From contig DXCD01000252.1 in assembly GCA_019116185.1 (NCBI GenBank), positions 1 to 24,827 on the forward strand: DNA of 24,827 bases, written 5' to 3'. This DNA is from Candidatus Mediterraneibacter stercorigallinarum. GTDB taxonomy: Bacteria > Bacillota > Clostridia > Lachnospirales > Lachnospiraceae. Positions within the stretch are counted from its first letter, which is position 1. Each line of letters opens with the position of its first letter. Under the pieces are notes generated by a model. The model had not been told where the DNA came from, made no database searches, and saw only the letters and a program-made list of their open reading frames with translations. This document shows positions 15,522 to 22,828 of the stretch, one piece after another. Made by a program: the position numbers and the translations under genes.

Positions 15522-16439
15522 CTATGAATTCTCATACTTTGCGTTCCCTCTGAACTGAATCAGCGTGATAATCAGTACCAGGAGGAACAGTACCATTGCG
15601 ATCGCGCTGGAGTATCCCAGATCCCATTCAACGAATGCCTTCTGGTAAATGTAATACACAAGCACCGTGGAGGATGTTCCCAGCCTGCCGTCCGCGCCTC
15701 CCGCAAGCATGATCGCGATATCATAAACTTTAAAGCAGTTGATCGTCAGCATGACTACAACAAAGAACGTCGTCGGACGCAGCTGCGGCCATGTCACATA
15801 ACGGAATTTCTGCCATGTTCCCGCGCCGTCCAGAGAAGCCGCCTCGTAAAGCTCTCCCGAAATGCCCTGAAGCCCTGCAAGATAAATGACCATGTAATAT
15901 CCCATGTATTTCCATACACTGAACAGAATCAGTGTCAGCAGGATCAGGTCCTTGCCAAACCAGTTGGGCAGCTCTTCCATATGGAATACATAATACAGGA
16001 TCGCGTTGATCGGTCCCTTGCTCGGATGGAAGATCATCGCCCACACTGCCGTGATTGCCACCAGGGAAGCGACATATGGGAAGAATGCCACTGTACGGAA
16101 GATTCCTCTTGCCTTGATCTTTTGATTCAAGATAATCGCAAGCCCGAGGGATGCGATCATGGTCAGCGGCACGGTTCCGATACAGTAGATAATGGTATTT
16201 TTGAGCGACGCCCAGAACATGGAGTCTCCGGACAGCTCTTTAAAATTCTCAAGTCCTACAAACTGGATCGGGTTATTACCGTCCCATTTCAAGAATCCCA
16301 GTGCAAACGCACAGACAATGGGCACAAGTGTGAATACGGCAAATCCGATAAAGTTCGGCGCGATAAAAGAATACGCCACAAGTGCACGTTTTCTGTCACG
16401 CGTTTTTCTGCCTTTTTTTAACTCAACTGAATTATCCAT
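15522..16439 (-). CDS. Carbohydrate ABC transporter permease, MalF type
   Basis: A 305-residue permease of the CUT1 sugar importer family. After a basic N-terminus (KKGRKTRDRKR) come about six membrane spans, starting with FIAPNFIGFAVFTLVPIV in the 25-42 region, and an EAA loop LYEAASLDGAG (198-208). It should form the channel with the MalG-type partner. This is the first gene of the eight-gene operon; the mapped-by-eye promoter at 16556-16561 gives a leader of about 110 nt. I chose the ATG at 16439 (MDNSVELKKG) because upstream sequence is rich in charged residues and lacks a good site for the alternative ATG at 16502. The ribosome site itself is unusual (see separate entry). Confidence 0.9.
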   Translation of the reverse strand: MDNSVELKKGRKTRDRKRALVAYSFIAPNFIGFAVFTLVPIVCAFALGFLKWDGNNPIQFVGLENFKELSGDSMFWASLKNTIIYCIGTVPLTMIASLGLAIILNQKIKARGIFRTVAFFPYVASLVAITAVWAMIFHPSKGPINAILYYVFHMEELPNWFGKDLILLTLILFSVWKYMGYYMVIYLAGLQGISGELYEAASLDGAGTWQKFRYVTWPQLRPTTFFVVVMLTINCFKVYDIAIMLAGGADGRLGTSSTVLVYYIYQKAFVEWDLGYSSAIAMVLFLLVLIITLIQFRGNAKYENS

Positions 16440-16470
16440 ACCCTTTCGCGCTAAATTACGCGCTCTCCTT
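16440..16470 (-). promoter_or_regulatory. Unusual ribosome site: AAGGAG separated from the start by a small hairpin
   Basis: AAGGAG (16465-16470) is 25 bases before the chosen ATG, too far in a linear leader. Between them GCGC (16460-16463) can pair with GCGC (16448-16451) across an 8-nt loop. If that hairpin forms, the effective distance falls to about 9 nt. A second GGG directly before the ATG is too close to act alone. The stem is only 4 bp, so this is tentative. Confidence 0.3.
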
Positions 16471-16555
16471 TCCTTTTTTCTAAGGTTCCCGCCATCCGGC
16501 ACGGCGTCCCGCAGCCACGACCGCGCCCTCAGACATTCACCCGTTACTGAAAGTA

Positions 16556-16603
16556 ATTATAGAAATTTCACATTTTGTTTACCATGGACAGGTCTATGAT
16601 TTC
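16556..16603 (-). promoter_or_regulatory. Promoter/operator module of the ABC-glycosidase operon
   Basis: On the minus strand a perfect TATAAT lies at 16556-16561. The best -35 candidate at a 17-base spacing is TGGTAA, only half matching, so activation by a protein is likely. Upstream is the motif GAAATC, TAG, GTCCAT, GTAA at 16579-16603. The same motif, with the same spacing to TATAAT, lies before the GH59 gene (22630-22677): 35 of 48 positions agree without gaps. Transcription would start near 16549. Confidence 0.75.
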
Positions 16604-16695
16604 CTGTGATTTTCCAGACTGCCTGCAGGCGCTGTCCAAACTCCATGCACTATTCTATGAAAACATGTACTTTTCACATATATTTTTCCACGGCG

Positions 16696-16732
16696 AAAGC
16701 CGGCCAGGACCCAACTGCCTGCCGGCTTTTTT
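16696..16732. terminator. GC-rich hairpin after the GH59 gene
   Basis: AAAGCCGGC (16696-16704) pairs with GCCGGCTTT (16721-16729), extended by AGG/CCT across a one-base bulge. On the plus strand TTTTTT follows, a good intrinsic terminator. On the minus strand, the direction of the GH59 mRNA, the 3' arm ends TTT and is then followed by CGCC, so it is weaker there. It lies 50 bases after the GH59 stop and most simply ends that transcript, but the stronger direction is opposite and may block or end rightward transcription. Confidence 0.6.
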
Positions 16733-16781
16733 CTAAAATTCTCTGTCATCCGAATCTTTCAAATCCGGATTTTCCTCTGTT

Positions 16782-19700
16782 TTATCTCCTGCGTTTCTTC
16801 ACTGCCAGTACAGCCGCTATCGCCAGGACGGATACTGCCATCATGCCGGCCGCTGCTGCCGGAGCGCTGCCTGCCATGTCTCCGGTCTTCGCCGCAGGTG
16901 CAGCTGAAGATCCGCCAGATGTCTGGTCTGAAGCATTCTTGTCTGAAGCACTCTGATCAGATGTGTTCCCGGACGGGCTGCCGTTCTGGGTGCTGTCCGG
17001 ATCCGCATTCCCCGGATTCTCCGGTTCTTCGGTTCCCGGGTTCTCCGGCTCTTCACCGGAGGTCTTTTCTAAACCTTCATACGCTTCCTTGAGCGCCTTC
17101 TGTGCCTCATCCACCTTCGCCTGGTCGTCCACGGACAAGTTCGCATCCGCAAGGATGCTGTTCGCCGCTGTCAGAGCCGCGCTGAATACTCTCACGCTCT
17201 CCTCTGTGTATCCGGTCAGGTCGATTGCAGACACCTGATTTACCAGATCCTGAAGCACGGACTTATCTGCTTTCAGCCTCAGGGCTTCGATTGCTTCTAC
17301 AAGGGCGTTCCATGCCTGGTCTGTCTCTTCCTGCATGGCGTCGCCGTCTGCCATCACTGCCTCTGCCGTTTCCTTCGCGGCCAGGTACTCTGCCTGTCCG
17401 GCTTCTACGTACTTATCGAGGTCGATCATCGCCGCCAGCTCCAACGCCATCTCAAGGTCGGTCTTGTCTGCCGCCTTCATGCCCAGGGCATGGATCGCGA
17501 ACATCAGGTCTGCCGACGCATCGATCACTTCATCTCTCGTAGCATTCTCATCCGCCATCACTGCCTCGCCCTTGGCGATAGCGTCCGCAAACATCTTCTG
17601 TACAGACTCCACAAGGCCGCTGACAGTTCCGTCCTCCACGTAGCCTTTCGCCTCATTGAGGAAGCGCTCCAGAAGTGCCTTGCTCACCGGCTCTGCAGGT
17701 TCTTCCGGCTCTCCGGCATCCTGTCCCGCCACTGCGATGAAGCTTACCTGGATCGCCTGGGATGTTCCTGCTGACGGGGAAACTGCCACCGTAAGCGTTC
17801 CATCTTCGCCGACTGTAACATTCTCATAGGTCAGCGTGTCATTTACATTATTCAGATACTGATATCTCTCCTGTACTACATTTCCGTTGACCGCAATGTC
17901 TGCATACCGTGTTCCTCCATGGGATCCATACCATCCGGACGGATCGAACATGCCTACGTAGACATTGTACTCTCCCGGCTCCAGATCGAACTGGTAGGTA
18001 AGGGTCTCGCCTCTGCCGGCATATCGCATGCTCTGGAACAGATCCGCGTTTGTATCGCGCAGCAGTCCAGGCGTGCCCACATAACCGAATCCGAGCTCCT
18101 CGCTGTATGCCTGGTCATGGTGTTCTGCCGTATGCTTCAGCGTGTCTGCCGCCGCGTCCATGATCAATGTGTAGTCGCTGCTCACCGGATCAGAGGACAT
18201 ATTGGCGAAATACTGAAGTCCTGCCGGCATCACGATGACCGGTACAGACACGGTCAGTTCTGTGCCCAGCACCGTCTGTCCGCCTTCTATGGTTCCGGTG
18301 ATCGAAGTCTGGGCAAATACATCTGTCTCCTTCACTGCCGTATCATCCCAGGTCACTGCCATCTCTTTGGTATCTCCGCCCGCCGTCAGGACTGTCACCT
18401 GCTCCGGAAGCCCTTCTGCCCTGCCGTCTGCAGTCATAGCAAGCATCTGCGGCAGATCATCGTCCTGCACGGATACGAGCAGAGAGTCGTCTGCTTCCAG
18501 CTGTGTGCCCAGCGTGTAGAGTGCGTCGATATTCAGTGTGCCGGATTTCACCACTACTTTTACTGTATGCTCTGCATTGTCCAGACCGCTCAGCGTGTAG
18601 GACGCATAGCGGTTTGCAGACACGGTTGTGCTCACGTCAGATACATACGGCGTCTCCATATCGTCCACGTATACATCCAGGACGGAAGCCGCGCTGTTAT
18701 TTCCAATGATAGAAAAACCGGTGCCCGCTGTCGGGAATTCGAAGGTAAACGAAGCGTCTGCCGCTGTGTTGACGGAGTTCGTCCGATACCATCTGTCCGC
18801 GCTTCCTGCCTGGGAGTTGCCGCTCTCGCTTGCGCTGCTCACCATCCAGCTGCTGTCATACTGAATACTGTCGTCTGATCCGTCCACCATGCTTGTGGCA
18901 TAAGGAATTGTCCCCTGGATTGTCTTCACTTCCAGGTTGTCAAAATATGTCGTTGTCCAGGATGAGCTCAGTTTCACGCGTCCCGCGTCCATGGGCGTGC
19001 TGTCCGTATAGGTGCATACTTCTGTTCCATTGATAAACGCGCTGACCTGGCTGTTCTGAGCCGCCAGGCTCACGTGATAGCTGCCGTCGGCTGCTTGATC
19101 CACGCTGCCGCTGTTCACCATCGTTCCCGCGCGGTACAGCTCCCATCTGCCGCTTCCGTAGATGCGCAGAGTATAGCCGTCCTGATTCCAGTTCATGCCG
19201 GTCTGCGTGCGGATGCCAAGTCCCGCCCACGCGCTGTCATTGTCTGCGGGCACTGTGACATCAACGTCCGCAATATAATTCATCCAGCGAAAATCTCCCA
19301 CGATCGTCATGGGATCGCCGCCGTTCCACTGATTGACCGAAGCTGTCAGAATCTGTGCGAGCCGGCCGTCTTCTACGACCCATGCTCCATGAGTATCGAT
19401 CATATATCTCGGCTCATCGCCGCGGGATTCCAGATAATCCTCCGCCTCTTCTGCATACGCAAAGTCATCCGCATACAGATATTCGTCAGATGTGTCGGCA
19501 TTCTTGCCGGTCTCGTCTGTGTCAAGAACCGTACGGTCTGCCGTGTGGACTCCCTCTTCCGGCATTGCCAGCTCGTCGGGCGTGGTGTTCTCTTCTGTTC
19601 CGTCTGTATAATCATCCAGCGTAGTCGCTGTAAGGATGCTGTACGGAGCCAGAGTGATCTCCCACATGCCGTCTTTTTGTTCCACGCTTCCTTTGTATTT

Positions 19701-22517
19701 CATATAGCTGTCCGCCGCCGTCTCCCACAGGTTCAGGCTGTCAGCCGTTGTCTCCATGTCTCTTGCCTTGATCAGGTACTTCTTCTCGTTCTGCGTATTG
19801 TTGAGCAGTACTACGGAGAAATCCTTTTTATCCGGGGATGCAATTGTGATATAGCTTGCATTTCCGTCAATGCCGGAAGTATTGTGCTCGCTTGAGCTTC
19901 CTGCGAATCCGCCTGCGCTTGCCTGGGGGATCATCCTCCAGATGCCGGCCGTATTGTCTGCATTCTCCCATCCGGTCTCCGCGAACCTGGAGAACTGCGC
20001 GATGATCTGGAGCGCCGGGTCATAGTGGATGTACCCGGACCACGGATCACGGGCGCTTAAGAGCTCTTTGTGTCCGTACTGGATTCCCTCATAGAATCCG
20101 CCGATCGCCGGCTGGAAAATATAATGGGTGCGGCGGGAGGATACAAAGGATACCATGAAGCCTTCCGCCATGGCCAGCGGGCTCTGATATCCGCCGATGC
20201 TCTGCTGACCATATTCTGTCGTCTTATTCTCATGGTACTCGGAATATCCGAATGTTGCGCATCCCTCGCTGTACCATACTTCCTTGTCATCCACATCCGC
20301 CATGGTCACATAATCAGCCGTAGCGTCCGTGCGGTAATGGAACCCGATGATATCCACTGCATTATACAGATCCTCATCAGCGCGCATGCTCGGCACAATG
20401 TTCAGGCTCTTATTTTCGTCTGAAGCGATGATGCGGATATTGTGGTATGCATCGATTGCTTCCTGATCAAAATAATCCGGGAAATCCGTCTCTGTTTCGA
20501 ACTGATTCGCGATCCACTTGATGAAATCTTCATCCGGATCACTGGTTTCGTTCTTATCCGGATTCACAAAATCAACCACGTATCCGTATTTCTCATAAGC
20601 GTCATATATGGTCTCTCTGTACCATGTATAGACTGCCTCGTATCCCCTGCCTGTCCGGTCGCTGTTCCAGTAATCTCTTACCCAGTTCGGCATCTCCCAG
20701 CGGAGGAAGCTGACCTTTACATCCGGGTTGATCTTCTTGGCATCAGCCGCGATCTGGAATCCCGGATCCCGGGAAGCATCTGCCTCTTCGTCTTCATAGC
20801 GCATGGTGCACGCCTCTGCCGCCGTGGAGTTGTTCCCGTCATTCCCCATCTCCATCTTGATATGGGTAAAAATCGGGTGCTCGCCCCCGAACAGGTACTC
20901 CAGCATCTCCTGATAAGCATCCGGATTCTCTGCCTTGTAGTCCAGCAGCAGGTTGCTTGTTCCATTTCCGCTTAAGAGCCCCCAGCCCTTCCACGTCAGG
21001 CCGTTCTGGTTCTGCGCTGCTGCCGCCACATCATCGCCGTCGACCACCAGCATTGCCGAGTCCGGATCGCGGTCCTGCATGGCTTCTGCCCTTGCCGCTG
21101 TCTCCGCTGCCGCCGCGTCTTCATCTGCGGATGCGGAGACGGAAATATTGTCATAATATCCCGTGTGCATAAATCCGGTTCCATAACTGATGCCGAATCC
21201 TGCCACAATTCCGCTCTGGCCGCTCAGCTTAAAGTCAAGGCCAATCGTATCGCTGATCTTCCCGCCGTCGCGGTACACAGTAACGTATCCCTGGGTGTCA
21301 TCCTCCGAGTATACAATTCCCAGGCCGTACCACAAACTCTTTTCAAACTTCACGTTCAGCGGATACTCGCCGGAGCCTGTGACCAGCTTGGCCGGCTCGT
21401 CTGCCGTCTTCTGTACGATCTTGAAGTTCGCCCCTTCTGTTCCGACCATCACGATGCCCGCTTTTTCCTGGGGATCGCCGGTCAGAAGGATGTCCGCATA
21501 CAGCGTGAACTCAGGAGTCCTGAAATAGTTGTCCGCCGAGTCGATGGCAGCGCCGCCTTCCCCTGCGCTGTTGCCGCCGCTGATCCATCCGCTGGTGACA
21601 GAGACCATCTGTCCGTCGCCATAGTCTGCCACAAGAGAAGCCCCGTTCCTTACGGAGACTTTGCCGCTGTCCTCGATCGCCTCGCCGGTCAATGCCGGTC
21701 CGGAAGGATCGTCCGGATCTTTCTCCTCTGCCTTTGCCACGCCCAGCCAGCTGATGACCGGAGCCTGATCTCCGGTTGAGGTGACATTATATGTAACCGT
21801 CTGGCCTTCCTCAATGGTAACGTCTGTACTGACGATCTTCGTCAGGTTATTCGCATCCACTGTGATATCAGCCAGAGACTGGGTCTCGCCGTCATGGGTA
21901 AGGCTGATATTCATGGGACGGGTCATGTTCCACCACTCCTGATGTCCGGAAGTAAATGTATAGGTCCCGGCTTCCAGGGTCAGCTGATAAGAAAGCGTCT
22001 CTCCCTGGGCGTTGTTCCCGTGATAGATGCCTGTTCCCTGCTTGTCCGCTGCATCCATGCCCGCCTTTACTCTTATCGAGCTTCCGCTCAGTCCCCACTG
22101 TGTCTCCCCCTCTGTATAGAGCTGGTCCGCAGTCTGGTTCTTCAATGTGTCTCCTGCCAGGTCTTTCACTGCCAGGTAGGGCGGCGTGTCTGTCTCCGCC
22201 GCCGGTGCATCGCTGTAACTGTCGATGAAATACACCAGGTCTTTCGGGACGACTTCCACTGTATATGCTGTCCCGTCACTGCTCTGGGCCGTCACTGTCT
22301 CATATGCCGTGTCAAACAGCTCCTCTGTCACGCTGTCTGCCCAGGTCACTCCATCCACTGCCGGAACTTCGCCCACGTACGTGGCTATATGTTCCGATGC
22401 AGGTCCTGCCGCCTGCGCAGTCACAGGCGATGACACAACCGGCGCCATAGTGACCGTCATGCCGGCACAGAGCAGCAATGCCAGCGCCCTCTGTTTCATT
22501 CCTCCTGATCTGCCCAT
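16782..22517 (-). CDS. Wall-anchored multidomain GH59 (galactocerebrosidase-like) protein
   Basis: A 1911-residue exported protein. Order: signal peptide (1-37, cut near AQA|AG), a short Ig-like part (about 40-95), a carbohydrate-binding-like module (95-262), a laminin-G-like domain (about 275-462), a GH59 barrel and beta-sandwich (about 488-970), a galactocerebrosidase-type lectin domain (1012-1200), another beta domain (1205-1338), a BIG_4-like domain (1340-1430), a second binding-like module (1435-1598), three FIVAR repeats (1611-1818), a Pro/Glu/Ser-rich linker, AAKTGD (1875-1880), a membrane segment and KKRRR. GH59 calls rest on similarity to human GALC as I recall it: GWGLLSGNGTSNLLLDY, IKMEMGNDG, NPDKNET (acid/base E657) and VWYSEG (nucleophile E751). 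GH59 enzymes cleave beta-galactosides such as galactosylceramide. Start 22517 has AGGAGG 8 nt upstream; a longer frame from 22580 lacks one. The sorting motif is degenerate compared with LPXTG. Confidence 0.85.
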   Translation of the reverse strand: MGRSGGMKQRALALLLCAGMTVTMAPVVSSPVTAQAAGPASEHIATYVGEVPAVDGVTWADSVTEELFDTAYETVTAQSSDGTAYTVEVVPKDLVYFIDSYSDAPAAETDTPPYLAVKDLAGDTLKNQTADQLYTEGETQWGLSGSSIRVKAGMDAADKQGTGIYHGNNAQGETLSYQLTLEAGTYTFTSGHQEWWNMTRPMNISLTHDGETQSLADITVDANNLTKIVSTDVTIEEGQTVTYNVTSTGDQAPVISWLGVAKAEEKDPDDPSGPALTGEAIEDSGKVSVRNGASLVADYGDGQMVSVTSGWISGGNSAGEGGAAIDSADNYFRTPEFTLYADILLTGDPQEKAGIVMVGTEGANFKIVQKTADEPAKLVTGSGEYPLNVKFEKSLWYGLGIVYSEDDTQGYVTVYRDGGKISDTIGLDFKLSGQSGIVAGFGISYGTGFMHTGYYDNISVSASADEDAAAAETAARAEAMQDRDPDSAMLVVDGDDVAAAAQNQNGLTWKGWGLLSGNGTSNLLLDYKAENPDAYQEMLEYLFGGEHPIFTHIKMEMGNDGNNSTAAEACTMRYEDEEADASRDPGFQIAADAKKINPDVKVSFLRWEMPNWVRDYWNSDRTGRGYEAVYTWYRETIYDAYEKYGYVVDFVNPDKNETSDPDEDFIKWIANQFETETDFPDYFDQEAIDAYHNIRIIASDENKSLNIVPSMRADEDLYNAVDIIGFHYRTDATADYVTMADVDDKEVWYSEGCATFGYSEYHENKTTEYGQQSIGGYQSPLAMAEGFMVSFVSSRRTHYIFQPAIGGFYEGIQYGHKELLSARDPWSGYIHYDPALQIIAQFSRFAETGWENADNTAGIWRMIPQASAGGFAGSSSEHNTSGIDGNASYITIASPDKKDFSVVLLNNTQNEKKYLIKARDMETTADSLNLWETAADSYMKYKGSVEQKDGMWEITLAPYSILTATTLDDYTDGTEENTTPDELAMPEEGVHTADRTVLDTDETGKNADTSDEYLYADDFAYAEEAEDYLESRGDEPRYMIDTHGAWVVEDGRLAQILTASVNQWNGGDPMTIVGDFRWMNYIADVDVTVPADNDSAWAGLGIRTQTGMNWNQDGYTLRIYGSGRWELYRAGTMVNSGSVDQAADGSYHVSLAAQNSQVSAFINGTEVCTYTDSTPMDAGRVKLSSSWTTTYFDNLEVKTIQGTIPYATSMVDGSDDSIQYDSSWMVSSASESGNSQAGSADRWYRTNSVNTAADASFTFEFPTAGTGFSIIGNNSAASVLDVYVDDMETPYVSDVSTTVSANRYASYTLSGLDNAEHTVKVVVKSGTLNIDALYTLGTQLEADDSLLVSVQDDDLPQMLAMTADGRAEGLPEQVTVLTAGGDTKEMAVTWDDTAVKETDVFAQTSITGTIEGGQTVLGTELTVSVPVIVMPAGLQYFANMSSDPVSSDYTLIMDAAADTLKHTAEHHDQAYSEELGFGYVGTPGLLRDTNADLFQSMRYAGRGETLTYQFDLEPGEYNVYVGMFDPSGWYGSHGGTRYADIAVNGNVVQERYQYLNNVNDTLTYENVTVGEDGTLTVAVSPSAGTSQAIQVSFIAVAGQDAGEPEEPAEPVSKALLERFLNEAKGYVEDGTVSGLVESVQKMFADAIAKGEAVMADENATRDEVIDASADLMFAIHALGMKAADKTDLEMALELAAMIDLDKYVEAGQAEYLAAKETAEAVMADGDAMQEETDQAWNALVEAIEALRLKADKSVLQDLVNQVSAIDLTGYTEESVRVFSAALTAANSILADANLSVDDQAKVDEAQKALKEAYEGLEKTSGEEPENPGTEEPENPGNADPDSTQNGSPSGNTSDQSASDKNASDQTSGGSSAAPAAKTGDMAGSAPAAAAGMMAVSVLAIAAVLAVKKRRR

Positions 22518-22587
22518 TTTCTTCTTCTCCTCCTTTTCATTTGGCTGTCTTAGCAGTATTACCTGATCCGCCTTCTCCACACGTCTG

Positions 22588-22601
22588 AGATGACGCTTTC
22601 C
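22588..22601 (-). promoter_or_regulatory. Possible catabolite-response (cre-like) half site in the GH59 leader
   Basis: On the minus strand GGAAAGCGTCATCT keeps the GAAAGCG half of a CcpA cre box but the second half is poor. It would lie about 22-35 bases downstream of the predicted transcription start, a position where CcpA can block elongation. No matching site is found at the ABC operon promoter. Weak call. Confidence 0.22.
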
Positions 22602-22629
22602 GCCGCATGGATAGACTGATACTGAGTTT

Positions 22630-22677
22630 ATTATAAAAATATGGCGTTTTCATTACTATGGACTCACCTACGATTTC
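22630..22677 (-). promoter_or_regulatory. Promoter/operator module of the GH59 gene
   Basis: On the minus strand a perfect TATAAT (22630-22635) follows a conserved motif at 22653-22677 made of GAAATC, TAG, GTCCAT and GTAA. There is no convincing -35. The arrangement is the same, base for base in spacing, as at 16556-16603. Transcription would start near 22623, giving a leader of about 106 nt, close to the 110 nt inferred for the ABC operon. Confidence 0.75.
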
Positions 22678-22759
22678 ATTTCCTTTTTCTCTCATCTTCA
22701 GCGGCAGAGCCAAAATACATGTAAATTTTTCAGATTTCTTGTGTTTTCTTTCACTGCGC

Positions 22760-22787
22760 TTGCAATCCTCTCATTTAAACGTAAAAT
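22760..22787 (+). promoter_or_regulatory. Promoter of the heparinase II/III-like gene
   Basis: TTGCAA (22760-22765) and TAAAAT (22782-22787) are 16 bases apart. Transcription would start near 22794, with AGGAG at 22816-22820 and the ATG at 22829. Unlike the leftward promoter it has a fair -35, so it may be less dependent on an activator. Confidence 0.5.
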
Positions 22788-22828
22788 AAAATGGAGCTGA
22801 AATTCAACAGCCAAAAGGAGAACAGAAT

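Larger units (their letters stand above)
16440..16781. other. Gene-free stretch between the GH59 gene and the ABC operon
   Basis: No gene is seen. From right to left the stretch holds a hairpin at 16696-16732, an inverted TGGACAG (16585-16591) / CTGTCCA (16632-16638) pair, a 10-bp palindrome GCCTGCAGGC (16621-16630), the conserved operator and -10 module (16556-16603), and the leader of the first permease gene. Confidence 0.7.
22518..22828. other. Divergent promoter region between the GH59 and lyase genes
   Basis: No gene is seen. It holds the GH59 leader, a possible catabolite site (22588-22601), the conserved operator/-10 module read leftward (22630-22677), and a separate rightward promoter (22760-22787) for the heparinase-like gene. 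The two promoters are back to back, about 80 bases apart. Confidence 0.7.

Noticed and set aside
18830..19895. Long plus-strand frames opposite the GH59 gene
   Set aside because: They are antisense shadows with cysteine/histidine/arginine-rich composition and no start signal.
22704..22736. A third, weak copy of the operator motif (ATG.A...GATTTC) on the plus-strand side of the divergent region
   Set aside because: Only about 11 of 25 positions agree and the GTCCAT block is missing, so it is within chance for AT-rich DNA.
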